DNA from: a virus
Length of the DNA stretch: 55,329 nt
Virus record (IMG/VR): IMGVR_UViG_3300029199_000006
Span: 1 to 55,329 of that record
Reading direction: 5' to 3' (one strand)
In this document: piece after piece, positions 7,780-16,402 of the stretch
Numbering within the stretch: the stretch's first letter is position 1
Layout: the number at the start of each line of letters is the position of its first letter
Position numbers and translations under genes: made by a program
The notes under the pieces: model-generated
What the model was told of the DNA's origin: nothing
Database searches by the model: none
The model's input: the letters and a program-made list of their open reading frames with translations, nothing else

Positions 7780-7947
7780 TTAGGTTTTGTCCTTGCCGCC
7801 GCGCTCAACGCGAATCGTTTTGCTGGCGGTAATCTGCAAGCGGGCTTTGCGCCCGGTTTTATCGGTCATGCGAACGCTGGCCCCACCGATAATCACGGTT
7901 TGTCCGGCTTCCAGGTCAATGTAGAGCCTGCGCTGATCGTCGGTCAT
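7780..7947 (-). CDS. CsrA-like small protein, 55 aa
   Basis: The sequence DLEAGQTVIIGGASVRM followed by RKARLQITASKTIRVER lines up with the CsrA pattern (GETLMIGDEVTV...VRIGVNAPKEVAVHR). CsrA dimers bind GGA motifs in mRNA leaders and control translation. The ATG overlaps the scaffold stop (TAATG), so it is translated after the scaffold and just before the capsid gene. It may tune capsid or host mRNA translation. The match is by eye only. Confidence 0.65.
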   Translation of the reverse strand: MTDDQRRLYIDLEAGQTVIIGGASVRMTDKTGRKARLQITASKTIRVERGGKDKT

Positions 7948-8840
7948 TATCTGCCTGCCAGGTAACGGTCCTGTTGTTCTGGAGACAGCTTCTCCAGGGC
8001 GGATTCCAGATCGCCACCGGACAATTTATCCAGGTGCGAAAACTCGCTGGTATTCGCCCGAGGGTTGTCCATTCCCGCTGCGGGAAGATCCCCCAGGTTC
8101 GGTGTCTGCGGACGCTGCGCTGCCGGTCTTGCCGGGGGCTTCGCGGGGGGGGCCTCGCCCTGCTTCTGCCCGCCAAACGCCTTCTGAATCTCCGCCTTAC
8201 CCTTGGCCAGAATCTCCCGAGGGCTCAGCCCCTCGATCTGTCCAGGCTCGTTGGTTGCCCAATGGCGCAACAGACCATCGAGGGCCACATGCTTGACCGC
8301 GTTGCCGTCCGCTTTAAACTCGGCATTGGCCGGATCCGCCATAAACCGCGATACCTCCCGGCTCCAGTTCGCGTCCTCCTGAGCCTGCAGGCGCTGCCGG
8401 TAATCGTTGGAGCGCACAACATCGGCCTGATCTTCGTACTCGGCCTGGCTCAGATCGCCGTCGGAGAGCTGTTCACGCAACGCTTTGAGCTGTTCCTTGG
8501 CCGCGTCCGTATATTCATAGGGATTGACCGGGGGCAACTTTTCTTCGCGGGGCTCCGGTTTGGGTTCTTCTGCAGGGGGTTCTTCCACAGGAGGGGTTTC
8601 AGCTTCTTCCTCCTTCGGCGGGTCATCCGTGCCGGGTTCCTCAACGGGCGGCTTGGCTTCCTCTTCGCCCTCATCGGTGCCCTCGTTCTCGCCCACTTCC
8701 TCTTCGCCCCCCTCATCGTCATCGGTGTCCACCGGGTTGGCCGTTGCCGTCAACTCTTCCGGGTCTACGTCCGCTTCAACGGCGGCCCTCTCTTCGGGGC
8801 TCAATGCGGCCAAATCTTCTTCGCTGTATCCGTGAGACAT
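7947..8840 (-). CDS. Scaffold protein, 297 aa
   Basis: A highly acidic N-terminal half (long Glu/Asp/Pro runs from about residue 20 to 110) is followed by a helical, charged C-terminal half ending LSPEQQDRYLAGR. There is no membrane segment or enzyme motif. Size, charge and location between portal and capsid are those of an internal scaffolding protein, which guides procapsid assembly and is then released or degraded. Confidence 0.8.
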   Translation of the reverse strand: MSHGYSEEDLAALSPEERAAVEADVDPEELTATANPVDTDDDEGGEEEVGENEGTDEGEEEAKPPVEEPGTDDPPKEEEAETPPVEEPPAEEPKPEPREEKLPPVNPYEYTDAAKEQLKALREQLSDGDLSQAEYEDQADVVRSNDYRQRLQAQEDANWSREVSRFMADPANAEFKADGNAVKHVALDGLLRHWATNEPGQIEGLSPREILAKGKAEIQKAFGGQKQGEAPPAKPPARPAAQRPQTPNLGDLPAAGMDNPRANTSEFSHLDKLSGGDLESALEKLSPEQQDRYLAGR

Positions 8841-8852
8841 TTCCTGTTCTCC

Positions 8853-11048
8853 TTATTGCTGCGGTTGCTGTTCCGGCGCTGGCATCAGCCGCGCCCCATC
8901 GTCCATCACTTCATCCGCCATCGGCCCGAGCTCCGGGGCAATCGCCAGAGCACCGGCAATATCCAGGCTCTGTTGCATGGCCTCCAGCTTTTCCTTCATC
9001 GCCCGGACCATATCCAAGTCACCCTTGGCCATGGCCGCTTTGGCCTTGCCTTCCAACTCGGTCAATTCAGCGGTGAGCTTGCGCATCTGCAGTTGCTGGT
9101 CCTGCGCCTGCTGCTGCTCAAACTCGGCCCGTTCCTCGTCGCTCAATTCCTCATCCGAAGGACGCTGGCCGGTAATCTTGCGCACCCGGCCCACAATCTC
9201 GTCGCGCATCGGGATATCGGTCATTTCCAGAGCCACGTCCAGCAGGGCCACGGCAATGTTGCCCATGCCGCCATTGGCCAGAGCGGTAATCAACTCCATC
9301 AGCGACTGGTACATGGCCTGCCGCACACTGGACTGATACGCCTGCTCATCAATGATAAAGTCGGCCTTGGCCCGGCTGATCGGGTTCAAAATCTCGCCCT
9401 CTTCGCCGGGCTCGTTGACCGCCACATATTCCGGGGTTCCCCGTTCGTTCAGAATCCGGAAGGTTTTTTCCTGGTCGTAATACTGCTCCACCAGCGCCAG
9501 TTGCTTCTCGCCGCTGATCTGTCGGGCCAGCCGCAGATTATCAAACAGGCCCAGGGTCGCCATGCTGCCCTGTTCCTGCCGGCGCTCGATCGCCGCACCC
9601 GACACCGCGTTGGTCCGGCGGCCCATCAGCTCATCCGTCACCCCGGAAACCTCCGAAATGTACTGAGCGTTTTGAGCCATGAGCTGCACATATTCCTCGG
9701 CCAGCACCTTATCGTTGCGGATTTCCAGGGCTTTGCCGGGGTTTTTGGTGATAATGCCGTCAGGCCGGGCGACTTCTTCGGCCAGCTCGTCCACGTCATC
9801 CACCGCGCCCTTGTCCATAATGACCTGGTTGGTGGCCAAGATGAATTGGGCCTTGGAGCGGCACTTGTTCAAATCCGATTGCGGGTCACGCAGGTTCCGG
9901 ACCTCACCATAAGGGCTGTTGTCCCGCTTCTTGCGATAAGCCCATACCGGCGTTAAGGGGAAGCGGTTGTGCCAATACGGCAGGGCTTCGTCATGCAGCA
10001 GGGTGCCGTCATAAGCCTTTTCGCTTTCCATGCCCGACGGCGCGGTAAAAATCATCTTGCGCATCACCATCAACAGCCGCTTGCCCACAATCGGGGCTTC
10101 ACCGCTTGCCACTGCCCAGGCCTGCACCTCGTCCTGTTTGTTGAACCAACAGCCCCGCCACGGACCGTCACCGCCCAAAATCTCCACCACTTCCGGCTGT
10201 TTGTACCAGCACTCCACCAACCGCACCCGTTGCCGCCGGTTGAAATCGTCGGCGGGGATATTGTCGATGTAGGCCGTGCGATATTCGCCGGGCAGCCGCA
10301 AATCGTCGTCATCCATCCCGGTCAGATACGCCTGATCCTCTGCCGCTGCCGCCAGTTCGTGTTTAAACTCGGGGAACAGGGTCTGCGCCACGTCAAGATC
10401 GATCGATTTCGAGCGGAACAGATAGCGGCCGTCGCTCATGTCCGGCTCGGTAGACAGATGATCGTAATGCACGTTGCGCCAGTTCTCGTAGCGCACCATA
10501 AGAGGTTCTTCCAGAGGGTTGGCGTTGGTGCCTTCTTCGACCCACCCCACGCCCGCCGTCACGGCATCATCAAAGGCCCGCGACCAGACCGAGCGTTGCC
10601 GGTTGGCGTCGTGGACATATTTCAAGACCTTGGTTTTGCTCTCAGAGGCGTCAGCATCTTCCTTGCCCCGTGGCACCACCTTGAAATCGACCCGCGCCCG
10701 CTTCTCGGCTCCGGTAATCCAGGCAATCGCCGGTTTGACCTTGTTGAACACCAACGGGGCCTGATTGCGGTCCTGAATCTCCCGCTTCTCTTCTTCGGTC
10801 CACTGATCACCGTCGCGGAAATCCTGATCCGTGGCCATTTCCACCCGGTTATCGGCCTGATAGTCCCGCTCATCGATGTAGCGGCAAAGCATCTGCTTAA
10901 ACCGCTCCTGCGTCTTCGGCTTGTTGAGCTGTGCCCGTGATCCGGGTTTAGGCGCCACAGGAGCGACAGCCCGCTGTTCGGCGGCTTCATCCACCCAGGG
11001 TTGCCGGGCTTTGACCGTGCGCACGTTTTCGATTTCAGCTTTGTTCAT
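8853..11048 (-). CDS. Portal protein, 731 aa (P22/BPP-1-like)
   Basis: The large acidic protein begins MNKAEIENVRTVKARQPW. It contains a DGDQWTEEEKREIQDRNQAP segment and the NKVKPAIAWITGAEKR portal motif of P22-type podovirus portals, plus a long helical C-terminal barrel region with Gln-rich end. It forms the dodecameric ring at one capsid vertex through which DNA enters and leaves. It lies between two small genes and the scaffold, in conserved order after terminase. Confidence 0.9.
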   Translation of the reverse strand: MNKAEIENVRTVKARQPWVDEAAEQRAVAPVAPKPGSRAQLNKPKTQERFKQMLCRYIDERDYQADNRVEMATDQDFRDGDQWTEEEKREIQDRNQAPLVFNKVKPAIAWITGAEKRARVDFKVVPRGKEDADASESKTKVLKYVHDANRQRSVWSRAFDDAVTAGVGWVEEGTNANPLEEPLMVRYENWRNVHYDHLSTEPDMSDGRYLFRSKSIDLDVAQTLFPEFKHELAAAAEDQAYLTGMDDDDLRLPGEYRTAYIDNIPADDFNRRQRVRLVECWYKQPEVVEILGGDGPWRGCWFNKQDEVQAWAVASGEAPIVGKRLLMVMRKMIFTAPSGMESEKAYDGTLLHDEALPYWHNRFPLTPVWAYRKKRDNSPYGEVRNLRDPQSDLNKCRSKAQFILATNQVIMDKGAVDDVDELAEEVARPDGIITKNPGKALEIRNDKVLAEEYVQLMAQNAQYISEVSGVTDELMGRRTNAVSGAAIERRQEQGSMATLGLFDNLRLARQISGEKQLALVEQYYDQEKTFRILNERGTPEYVAVNEPGEEGEILNPISRAKADFIIDEQAYQSSVRQAMYQSLMELITALANGGMGNIAVALLDVALEMTDIPMRDEIVGRVRKITGQRPSDEELSDEERAEFEQQQAQDQQLQMRKLTAELTELEGKAKAAMAKGDLDMVRAMKEKLEAMQQSLDIAGALAIAPELGPMADEVMDDGARLMPAPEQQPQQ

Positions 11049-11063
11049 GCCGTCAGCGCCTCT

Positions 11064-11462
11064 TTAGTCCAGCAGCTCGTGTTCAAACTTGCGCCCGTTG
11101 AGTGATCCATTGATCCGGCCCACCACCGTTTTCTCCCGTACCGGGACCCGGTAATCGACCAGAGCGTCCAGATGGTCCTGGATAAACATGGCGATCTGCG
11201 CCAGTGTGGCGTTATCCGTCGGGTAATCCAGAGCCAGAGCAATGTTGCGGCAAGCGGTCAGGCAATCGTATTGCTCGGCCCGACTCTCCGGCTCGTCGTA
11301 TTTCCATGCGCATTCCAGCGGGATAATAGCCGAACGGCCCAAACGTCCCGGACGATACAGGAACAGCGCCGGCTGTTCTTTGCCAGGCTTATCCGGATCG
11401 AGGGCCACCGAGGTAATCTGGTGAGCCAGGTCGCCTATCTGCTTAATCCCGATACCGATCAT
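11064..11462 (-). CDS. Hypothetical protein, 132 aa, between terminase and portal
   Basis: It begins MIGIGIKQIGDLAHQITSVA and has a basic middle (LYRPGRLGRSAIIP). Its start overlaps the stop of the previous gene as ATGA. There are no membrane segments, and no family is recognised. It may help packaging because it sits between terminase and portal genes. Confidence 0.65.
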   Translation of the reverse strand: MIGIGIKQIGDLAHQITSVALDPDKPGKEQPALFLYRPGRLGRSAIIPLECAWKYDEPESRAEQYDCLTACRNIALALDYPTDNATLAQIAMFIQDHLDALVDYRVPVREKTVVGRINGSLNGRKFEHELLD

Positions 11463-11911
11463 AACGACAACAGCTCCGTGCAGCGTTCGCGTGGAAAATC
11501 GAGGTGGCTTTGCGTGTGTCCGTCCACCGTGAGCTTGGTCCCGGCCTCTACCTGCGCCGACAGCCGCAGTTTGCCGTCCTGTTCCAGACAGACAAACGCG
11601 GGATTGTGGTTGTAAAGGAAGACCTTGGCCGCATGATCCTCCGTGGGTTGTTCTTCCGGACCTTCCAGCACATGCTCAAACCCCGGCACCGTTGGCACCA
11701 AAACCGCTGCAATCGCGCAATAGACCCTAGCTGACAGGGGTGCGTCATTGTCGGCGTAAATATTCCCGGCCTCTGCCGCCTTCTGCAGGGCTTCGGCATC
11801 GGCGATCTTCTGCGTTTTGGGCAGACGAGCCCACGGCGTAGACAGATCATCGTTCGGGTCCAGCTTGCGGACGGCTTCGTGGCAAATCTCGGCTATCAGG
11901 TCGATGGTCAT
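11459..11911 (-). CDS. Hypothetical protein, 150 aa, downstream of large terminase
   Basis: It begins MTIDLIAEICHEAVRKLDPND and is soluble, with a cupin-like or beta-rich second half. An AAGGAG ribosome site precedes the ATG. It follows the large terminase by 14 nt. Family not recognised; many podoviruses carry small unknown genes here. Confidence 0.65.
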   Translation of the reverse strand: MTIDLIAEICHEAVRKLDPNDDLSTPWARLPKTQKIADAEALQKAAEAGNIYADNDAPLSARVYCAIAAVLVPTVPGFEHVLEGPEEQPTEDHAAKVFLYNHNPAFVCLEQDGKLRLSAQVEAGTKLTVDGHTQSHLDFPRERCTELLSL

Positions 11912-11925
11912 TGCTGTTCGCTCCT

Positions 11926-13272
11926 TTACGCTGTTTTCCAGTTGCCGCTGCTGCGCTTGCGCCTTGCGGTTGTCCGGTGTGGCCCTTGATACCCCTGGGC
12001 GAATTGCCTGAATGCGTCAGAGCCGTTACTCGCCCAATCATGCAGCGGCTTCATGCGCCACGTCTGTGTTCTCTCGTCCCATTCGCGGCGATATGACCGC
12101 AGGGCTTTCAAGCCGTCCTTGCACCGCTCCCGATCAAACCAGCAGGCCCCTGATGCCAAAACCTGCCGGGTAACTTCGATTCCATCCTGCAGGTCATGCA
12201 CTCGCGGCACGACAACCAGTGGCCTTACCCCGCCCTCTTCCAAGGTTTGCTTGCGGCTCTTGTCGGTGGTCAACTCTGTCACCTCAACGTCGTGCGGCAA
12301 GTAATGCTCTCCGTAGATGTATCCACGGTCCTGCAAAACCTTGATGTAGTGAGCCAAGCCTTCGCCGTTTGTCTCGTAGTAGTCGATAAAGCGGTTTTCC
12401 TTGCCAATACGCTGATGGAACCAAATCGCCGTGGTGTCGTTGCGTCCCAAGTCCCAAAAGGTGTTAACCGGTATCGTTGGCTCTATCGGCACATTGCAGA
12501 TCCGGCCTGTCGGCACAAGCTCCGCCATTTCCTTGCCGTAAATCGCGCCTTCAATTTCCACCGAATCCCAACGGCCTTCCAGCAGCGCCTTTCGGTCCTT
12601 ATCCGACAGCAACAGCAGCCGCTCTCGGTACCCGGTCCCGGTCAGGTGGGGGTTGTCGGCCAGACTTGCAGGAATGAAGCGCCGGTAAATCTTCCGCCCT
12701 TCAACGTCGAGACACGAAAGTGTGGGGCTTCCTTCGTCGGGGACCTCCCACCTTGCCTTGACCCATTCGTGGCCTATCCCGCCAGGGTTGGTAGTCGCCC
12801 GGCAGTAGCACTTCAGGTCAGGGTCCGTTGTCCGCAGGCGCGACAGCAAGTATTCAAACGGCAGGGGGCTTGCCCATTGGGTTAACTCGTCCCACCCTAT
12901 GTACTGGAACTGCCTGCCTTGGTAACGGAACCGGTCTTTGTCCGACTCCAGATACCCGAACTCGATCTTTGCCCCGCTTGGGAACCGCCACTCTTTTGCG
13001 CTTTCGTGGTACACAGCTCCCGGAACGGCGCCCTGATAAAGCACCCGGCTGCGGTCGATCAACTCTCTGAGCTCCGGGAAAGAGCGCCTAAACAAAATCC
13101 CCCGGTAATGACTTTTGCGGATGGCTTCTTGCTGCAGGCTAAGGGCGTCGATCAGGATTGCGTCTGACTTCCCGCCTCCCGCCGCACCGCCATAAAGAAC
13201 CTCGTCCTCGTCGGCAGATAAAAATTCAGACTGTTTCGGCGTCGGCTGCCATAAAATGTTAGGCTCCGCCAT
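11926..13272 (-). CDS. Large terminase subunit (ATPase and nuclease), 448 aa
   Basis: The Walker A motif GGAAGGGKS lies at residues 28-36, following an adenine-binding QPTPKQSEF segment. A Walker B-like FQYIGWDELTQW is near residue 125. The nuclease domain begins with NTFWDLGRNDTTAIWF near residue 280, with the first metal-binding Asp. The protein pumps DNA into the procapsid and cuts it. I chose the ATG at 13272; a TTG further upstream would extend it by 10 residues without homology. It overlaps the small terminase gene by 14 nt. Confidence 0.93.
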   Translation of the reverse strand: MAEPNILWQPTPKQSEFLSADEDEVLYGGAAGGGKSDAILIDALSLQQEAIRKSHYRGILFRRSFPELRELIDRSRVLYQGAVPGAVYHESAKEWRFPSGAKIEFGYLESDKDRFRYQGRQFQYIGWDELTQWASPLPFEYLLSRLRTTDPDLKCYCRATTNPGGIGHEWVKARWEVPDEGSPTLSCLDVEGRKIYRRFIPASLADNPHLTGTGYRERLLLLSDKDRKALLEGRWDSVEIEGAIYGKEMAELVPTGRICNVPIEPTIPVNTFWDLGRNDTTAIWFHQRIGKENRFIDYYETNGEGLAHYIKVLQDRGYIYGEHYLPHDVEVTELTTDKSRKQTLEEGGVRPLVVVPRVHDLQDGIEVTRQVLASGACWFDRERCKDGLKALRSYRREWDERTQTWRMKPLHDWASNGSDAFRQFAQGYQGPHRTTARRKRSSGNWKTA

Positions 13273-13813
13273 CCCCGGCCCCTTGCTTTGCCGGAACGAC
13301 AATTACCCCAATAGGTGCCCCATCGGCCCCGGTGTGCTCTATCCGGTCCTTGAACATGCCGAGAAACTTCCCGATCAACTCCAGGTTCTTGGTCTTGTCG
13401 GCTACCTTGATTTTGACCTTCTTAACCTCTCGGCACTCTTCGCCTCGCCCTTCCGTGTACTCGTCTACCTGAATTTCGGTAAGTGCAGCGGCCTGCTCCC
13501 TGGTCAACTCAGACAAATCGACATAAGCCGTTCCGTCCGGCTGTACCGTGAAAAAGTCGGCCAAATTTGAAAAGGCGAGCTTGGACAATTCGGCCAGTAC
13601 CCGCTCTTGGGTTATTTCGGTCTTCTCCTGGATCTTGCGTTGACGCTTTGACACAGCTTCTTGAATTTCAACATTTCTCAACAGTCGTTCGCCCTGCTGC
13701 CCCGCTGTCTTTTTGCTGTACCCAGCACGGATAGCTGCCTGCGTGGCGTTCAGGTCCACCAGGTACTCATCCGCAAACCGCTGCTGCTTTGGTGTCAACT
13801 TCTTCACTGTCAT
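13259..13813 (-). CDS. Small terminase subunit, 184 aa
   Basis: The N-terminal motif LTPKQQRFADEYLVDLNATQAA and AIRAGYSKKTA is the Terminase_2/XtmA DNA-binding domain, which recognises the packaging site and recruits the large subunit. The C-terminal part is beta-rich. The ATG at 13813 is only about 5 nt from the U-tract of an intrinsic terminator, and its ribosome site is weak. This arrangement suggests that its expression is controlled by read-through. Confidence 0.9.
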   Translation of the reverse strand: MTVKKLTPKQQRFADEYLVDLNATQAAIRAGYSKKTAGQQGERLLRNVEIQEAVSKRQRKIQEKTEITQERVLAELSKLAFSNLADFFTVQPDGTAYVDLSELTREQAAALTEIQVDEYTEGRGEECREVKKVKIKVADKTKNLELIGKFLGMFKDRIEHTGADGAPIGVIVVPAKQGAGDGGA

Positions 13814-13817
13814 CCTG

Positions 13818-13860
13818 AAAAACAAAAAGCCCGATAAAGCCTAATTGGCTCTACCGGGCT
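13818..13860 (-). terminator. Intrinsic terminator immediately upstream of terS
   Basis: On the minus strand an AGCCCGGTAGAGCC stem pairs with its complement around a short AATTA loop, followed by a U-rich run (TTTTTGTTTTT). It ends only a few bases before the terS ATG at 13813. Confidence 0.75.
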
Positions 13861-14075
13861 CCGACCGCACCGTGAGGGGATCGTAGATTCCGTTGTTCTG
13901 ATTTTATCGGGGAGGCGGCAGCGCTACCAATAGGCCCGTCGGCCTACCATCCTTTTACAGATGACCTCCCCTTTCCTGGGGGGTGTTCTTAGCAAGCTTC
14001 GTCTCTCCGGCGCTAGACCCGTCACCCTAGGCATTAATGCGCGCCTCGCGCAACCGGAGAGACAAAACTCAAAAG
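13861..14075. other. Non-coding, structured region between early module and terS
   Basis: No gene is seen in these 215 bp. A 10-bp perfect inverted repeat (GTCTCTCCGG at 14001-14010, complement at 14054-14063) encloses a 6-bp hairpin TGCGCG-CCT-CGCGCA (14038-14052). A second small hairpin (TAGGCC-CGTC-GGCCTA) lies at 13931-13946. It may be a leader RNA, a packaging site or an operon-control region. It is not a tRNA by size and arms. Confidence 0.6.
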
Positions 14076-14315
14076 CTAATCATGCAGAGACCGGTACAGA
14101 ATGTCTAACGCCAGCATCGCCACAAAGCACAAGGCCGAATAAACCCACTGGCCATCAAGCGCAAAAACAATAGTGGCAAGCGCCAGCCCGGCAGAAGACA
14201 AGGTTATGATGGCCAACACAAGCCGACGCAGAGTCTTGAGGATTTCTCCCACCAGCAGCCCCGCAACAAACGAGACTCGTTTCCTCCCGCCGTTCCCGTA
14301 ATCGGTCGTAGCCAT
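14076..14315 (-). CDS. Small two-span membrane protein, 79 aa
   Basis: After a basic start (MATTDYGNGGRKR) there are two hydrophobic segments, about residues 28-48 and 54-72. It is the last gene of the early module. No family is recognised. An earlier start at 14339 would overlap the neighbouring gene with no clear ribosome site. Confidence 0.6.
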   Translation of the reverse strand: MATTDYGNGGRKRVSFVAGLLVGEILKTLRRLVLAIITLSSAGLALATIVFALDGQWVYSALCFVAMLALDILYRSLHD

Positions 14316-14328
14316 TCCGCCCTGCCCC

Positions 14329-14520
14329 CTAAAACTCAAAGGCCACTCGCGGCTTGTTCGGCATCCCGCCGCAATTCATCTGCACCCGGATGGTCAATTC
14401 CCCGGTAAAGTCCTCCCCGGCCATTTCGACGGCACGGGGCAGCAGGTCGCGGACTTTACCGCAAACCTGATCCACGGCCCGATCCACTGCGATCTGCGTT
14501 TTGACCTTCATTCCGCCCAT
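14329..14520 (-). CDS. Hypothetical protein, 63 aa
   Basis: It begins MGGMKVKTQIAVDRAVDQVC and ends in a basic/aromatic tail, with no membrane segment. The family is not recognised. The 139 bp upstream (14521-14659) contains only very short open frames with no sign of a gene. Confidence 0.6.
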   Translation of the reverse strand: MGGMKVKTQIAVDRAVDQVCGKVRDLLPRAVEMAGEDFTGELTIRVQMNCGGMPNKPRVAFEF

Positions 14521-14659
14521 GCACCCTCCGGTTTATTGTCCCTGTCCACCCGCATTCTCTCAGAAAATTCACGCAGATGCAATGATATGGGGGGTAAACG
14601 TTTGCCTCATGGTTGGCGCTCTCTTTCGTCCATCAATCCTCCTTTAAAAATATTCCTTT

Positions 14660-14980
14660 TCATCCATTGCCATTGCCTCCTATCACGGTTGCCTTCGGAA
14701 AAACCTCTTCGAAAAACATTGAGATATATTCCATTGACTCTCCGTCATCGATGCGGAACGGTATCTCTACCCCTGTTTCGTGTTTCAGAATCATGTCATC
14801 TTCGCTTGCGTCAAAATCAGAATCTCGCATCACGAGGTATATGCCGGTTTGCGGCCACCCTGTTTTCGCGGCTATCCGTTTCCACCATGCTATTTTGTTC
14901 CGCCGTTGCTCTGCTTCATATTCCCCGTCAGGGTAGCAATCTTCCGGCCCCCATCCCTCGTTTCTCAAATCTCTCACCAT
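14660..14980 (-). CDS. Hypothetical protein, 106 aa
   Basis: The ATG at 14980 has a GGAGG ribosome site 5 nt upstream. The sequence is acidic and Trp-rich (MVRDLRNEGWGPEDCYPDGE), with a WWKRI segment. Family not recognised; small accessory genes are common here. Confidence 0.6.
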   Translation of the reverse strand: MVRDLRNEGWGPEDCYPDGEYEAEQRRNKIAWWKRIAAKTGWPQTGIYLVMRDSDFDASEDDMILKHETGVEIPFRIDDGESMEYISMFFEEVFPKATVIGGNGNG

Positions 14981-15046
14981 AAAACCTCCAATAAAATCGG
15001 CTAACCAGCGGGTCAACGCGGAACGCCGAAACTGCCCGGCGTCCGG

Positions 15047-15247
15047 TTACCCTTGTCGTTGGGCTGCCCGTGTGTTCCAGTCAGCCACAACCTCATTCTT
15101 CGACCCGCGTCGCATGGACACGCAGTACTGGTTACACCGTATTTTCCAATTCGGTCGGCCCTTGCCGGGGTTTTCCAGCTCCGGTCCAACCGCAGGCATC
15201 CCGCAAAAGGGGCACGATAACAAGTCATTCAACTCGGATTCGTTCAT
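15047..15247 (-). CDS. Lar-family restriction-alleviation-like zinc protein, 66 aa
   Basis: The pattern SCPFCGMP...RCNQYCVSM...VADWNTRA is that of the Lar family: two Cys pairs, then a Trp-Asn-x-Arg end. Lar in Rac prophage modulates type I restriction. Here it probably counters host restriction or binds nucleic acid, inferred from family only. It sits among other small early genes. Confidence 0.75.
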   Translation of the reverse strand: MNESELNDLLSCPFCGMPAVGPELENPGKGRPNWKIRCNQYCVSMRRGSKNEVVADWNTRAAQRQG

Positions 15248-15283
15248 CCGCTTCGCTCCTTCACTCTCCGGTTAATTCAAGCG

Positions 15284-15514
15284 TTATCCCTCATATCCGA
15301 TAAATTTAACCCGCTTCCCCACTCTGCCCCATTTCGGCTTAGGCGCTGGCCGGACCTTTTGCCATACATAGCCCATGTGGATCATCTGGTCGGGCTGTTT
15401 CGCAAGGCCGCCTTGAACGTGCCCGTTGTGTCTGAGATAGCGGCCTGAGTCTATATGCCTGCCAAGGCACTTCCAGCACCAACATTGGACTATTCCGTTT
15501 TCAGAGTGAGCCAT
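15284..15514 (-). CDS. Hypothetical Cys-containing protein, 76 aa
   Basis: The protein has a CWCWKCLG zinc-knuckle-like start and a basic C-terminus (WGRVGKRVKFIGYEG). Its start overlaps the next gene's end by 14 nt. No family is recognised. Confidence 0.55.
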   Translation of the reverse strand: MAHSENGIVQCWCWKCLGRHIDSGRYLRHNGHVQGGLAKQPDQMIHMGYVWQKVRPAPKPKWGRVGKRVKFIGYEG

Positions 15515-15689
15515 CCCGCCCCCGATTAAATCCGCAAAAATATGCGGCTGTCCCAACGTCCTTTAATCTGTCAAGTTCTTCCCTCAGCCTTTGTACCTCT
15601 TTCTGTAGATCGTCAATTAAGCACAAGGGGCACTCTTCTGGATCTTCGTTTTTGTCGTGCTGGGCGCAAATCTTTATGTAATAACTCAT
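15501..15689 (-). CDS. Small coiled-coil protein with a zinc-knuckle-like start, 62 aa
   Basis: A CAQHDKNEDPEECPLC segment is followed by a heptad-like DDLQKEVQRLREELDRL coiled coil. It could be a small DNA-associated or dimerising regulator. The gene starts right after a repeated junction motif (GCGAGGGGATAATG) also seen before three neighbouring genes. Confidence 0.6.
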   Translation of the reverse strand: MSYYIKICAQHDKNEDPEECPLCLIDDLQKEVQRLREELDRLKDVGTAAYFCGFNRGRDGSL

Positions 15690-15705
15690 TATCCCCTCGC
15701 TTTCT

Positions 15706-15894
15706 TCAATTCTTTGAGCAGTGCGATTGCTGTTTGCTCCCTGTCCTGGTTGGAAACCTCTCTTTGCAGGTTACGCAATCGCACGACACACGGTAAAAAA
15801 CACCATCCTGGCACGGGCCAATGCGCTTATATCCGTTGCCTAAACAGCCGATCATCGTTGTTTGATATTTAGTTACATACTTACGTTCACCCAT
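15706..15894 (-). CDS. Hypothetical Cys-rich protein, 62 aa
   Basis: It contains CDCVTCKERFP near its C-terminus and a central GNGYKRIGP. Two adjacent ATGs exist (15897 and 15894). The second has better spacing from GAGGGA and is used here. It starts at the same repeated junction motif as its neighbours. Function unknown. Confidence 0.55.
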   Translation of the reverse strand: MGERKYVTKYQTTMIGCLGNGYKRIGPCQDGVFYRVSCDCVTCKERFPTRTGSKQQSHCSKN

Positions 15895-16121
15895 CATTCC
15901 CTCGCTTTCTGAAAATCTGCAGACCATGCCTCTGTAAAATTGTCTTCAAAATATTGTCGAGCTACATACCACTGGTCAGCATGATTCATTGGATTCCTTG
16001 CCACCATTCCCATATCGTTTTCTGGATCGTCAACTTCTGACACACTGATGTGGGTCAGGTCTTCTCCAGAAACATACGGACGCATTTCGGCAATATTCGT
16101 TCTTACGTATTTTTTAAACAT
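15894..16121 (-). CDS. Hypothetical protein, 75 aa
   Basis: It begins MFKKYVRTNIAEMRPYVSGE, is acidic, and ends DFQKARE, sharing its final KAR residues with two neighbouring genes because of the repeated junction. No family recognised; it resembles small uncharacterised phage early proteins. Confidence 0.6.
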   Translation of the reverse strand: MFKKYVRTNIAEMRPYVSGEDLTHISVSEVDDPENDMGMVARNPMNHADQWYVARQYFEDNFTEAWSADFQKARE

Positions 16122-16402
16122 TCTCCCCTCGCTTTCTGGAGTAAAAGATTGAGTTTGAAGTCATTTCGGTGGGTTCTAAGGCCGGAACAAACAGGGCAAG
16201 TAGGAACATACCTAATCTTCCAATCTTCGCCAATCGCCGTTGATGATTTACTAAATTCCAACTTTTCCAGCATAGCCAGCAGTTCAGGTGCGGTGGCGAT
16301 TAGTCTGGCGTTGGCCTCGCCTGGAACTGAAGCCACGAGATTGTTTACCTCGTAATAAATCCAGCAAGAGTCAGAATCGTCCTGATTGTCTATTCTCCAC
16401 AT
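16103..16402 (-). CDS. Hypothetical protein, 99 aa; paralogue-like to the next gene upstream
   Basis: The middle APELLAMLEKLE and the C-terminal CPVCSGLR...LLLQKARG block recur in the gene at 16402-16710 as AELLAMLEKLEW...CLICNEVYD...LLKKARG. The shared order suggests ancient duplication. The ATG at 16402 overlaps the upstream stop as TGATG. Function unknown; a small zinc site is likely. Confidence 0.6.
   Translation of the reverse strand: MWRIDNQDDSDSCWIYYEVNNLVASVPGEANARLIATAPELLAMLEKLEFSKSSTAIGEDWKIRYVPTCPVCSGLRTHRNDFKLNLLLQKARGECLKNT

Noticed and set aside
7974-9956. A 660-aa open frame on the plus strand
   Set aside because: It lies antisense to scaffold and portal genes, is low-complexity and has no ribosome site; it results from the codon bias of the minus-strand genes.
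13272-13302. Upstream TTG start for the large terminase
   Set aside because: The ATG at 13272 has better context and family length; the extra residues look non-homologous.
14001-14063. tRNA-like structure
   Set aside because: The stem is 10 bp and the element is 63 nt, with no anticodon or T-arm pattern.
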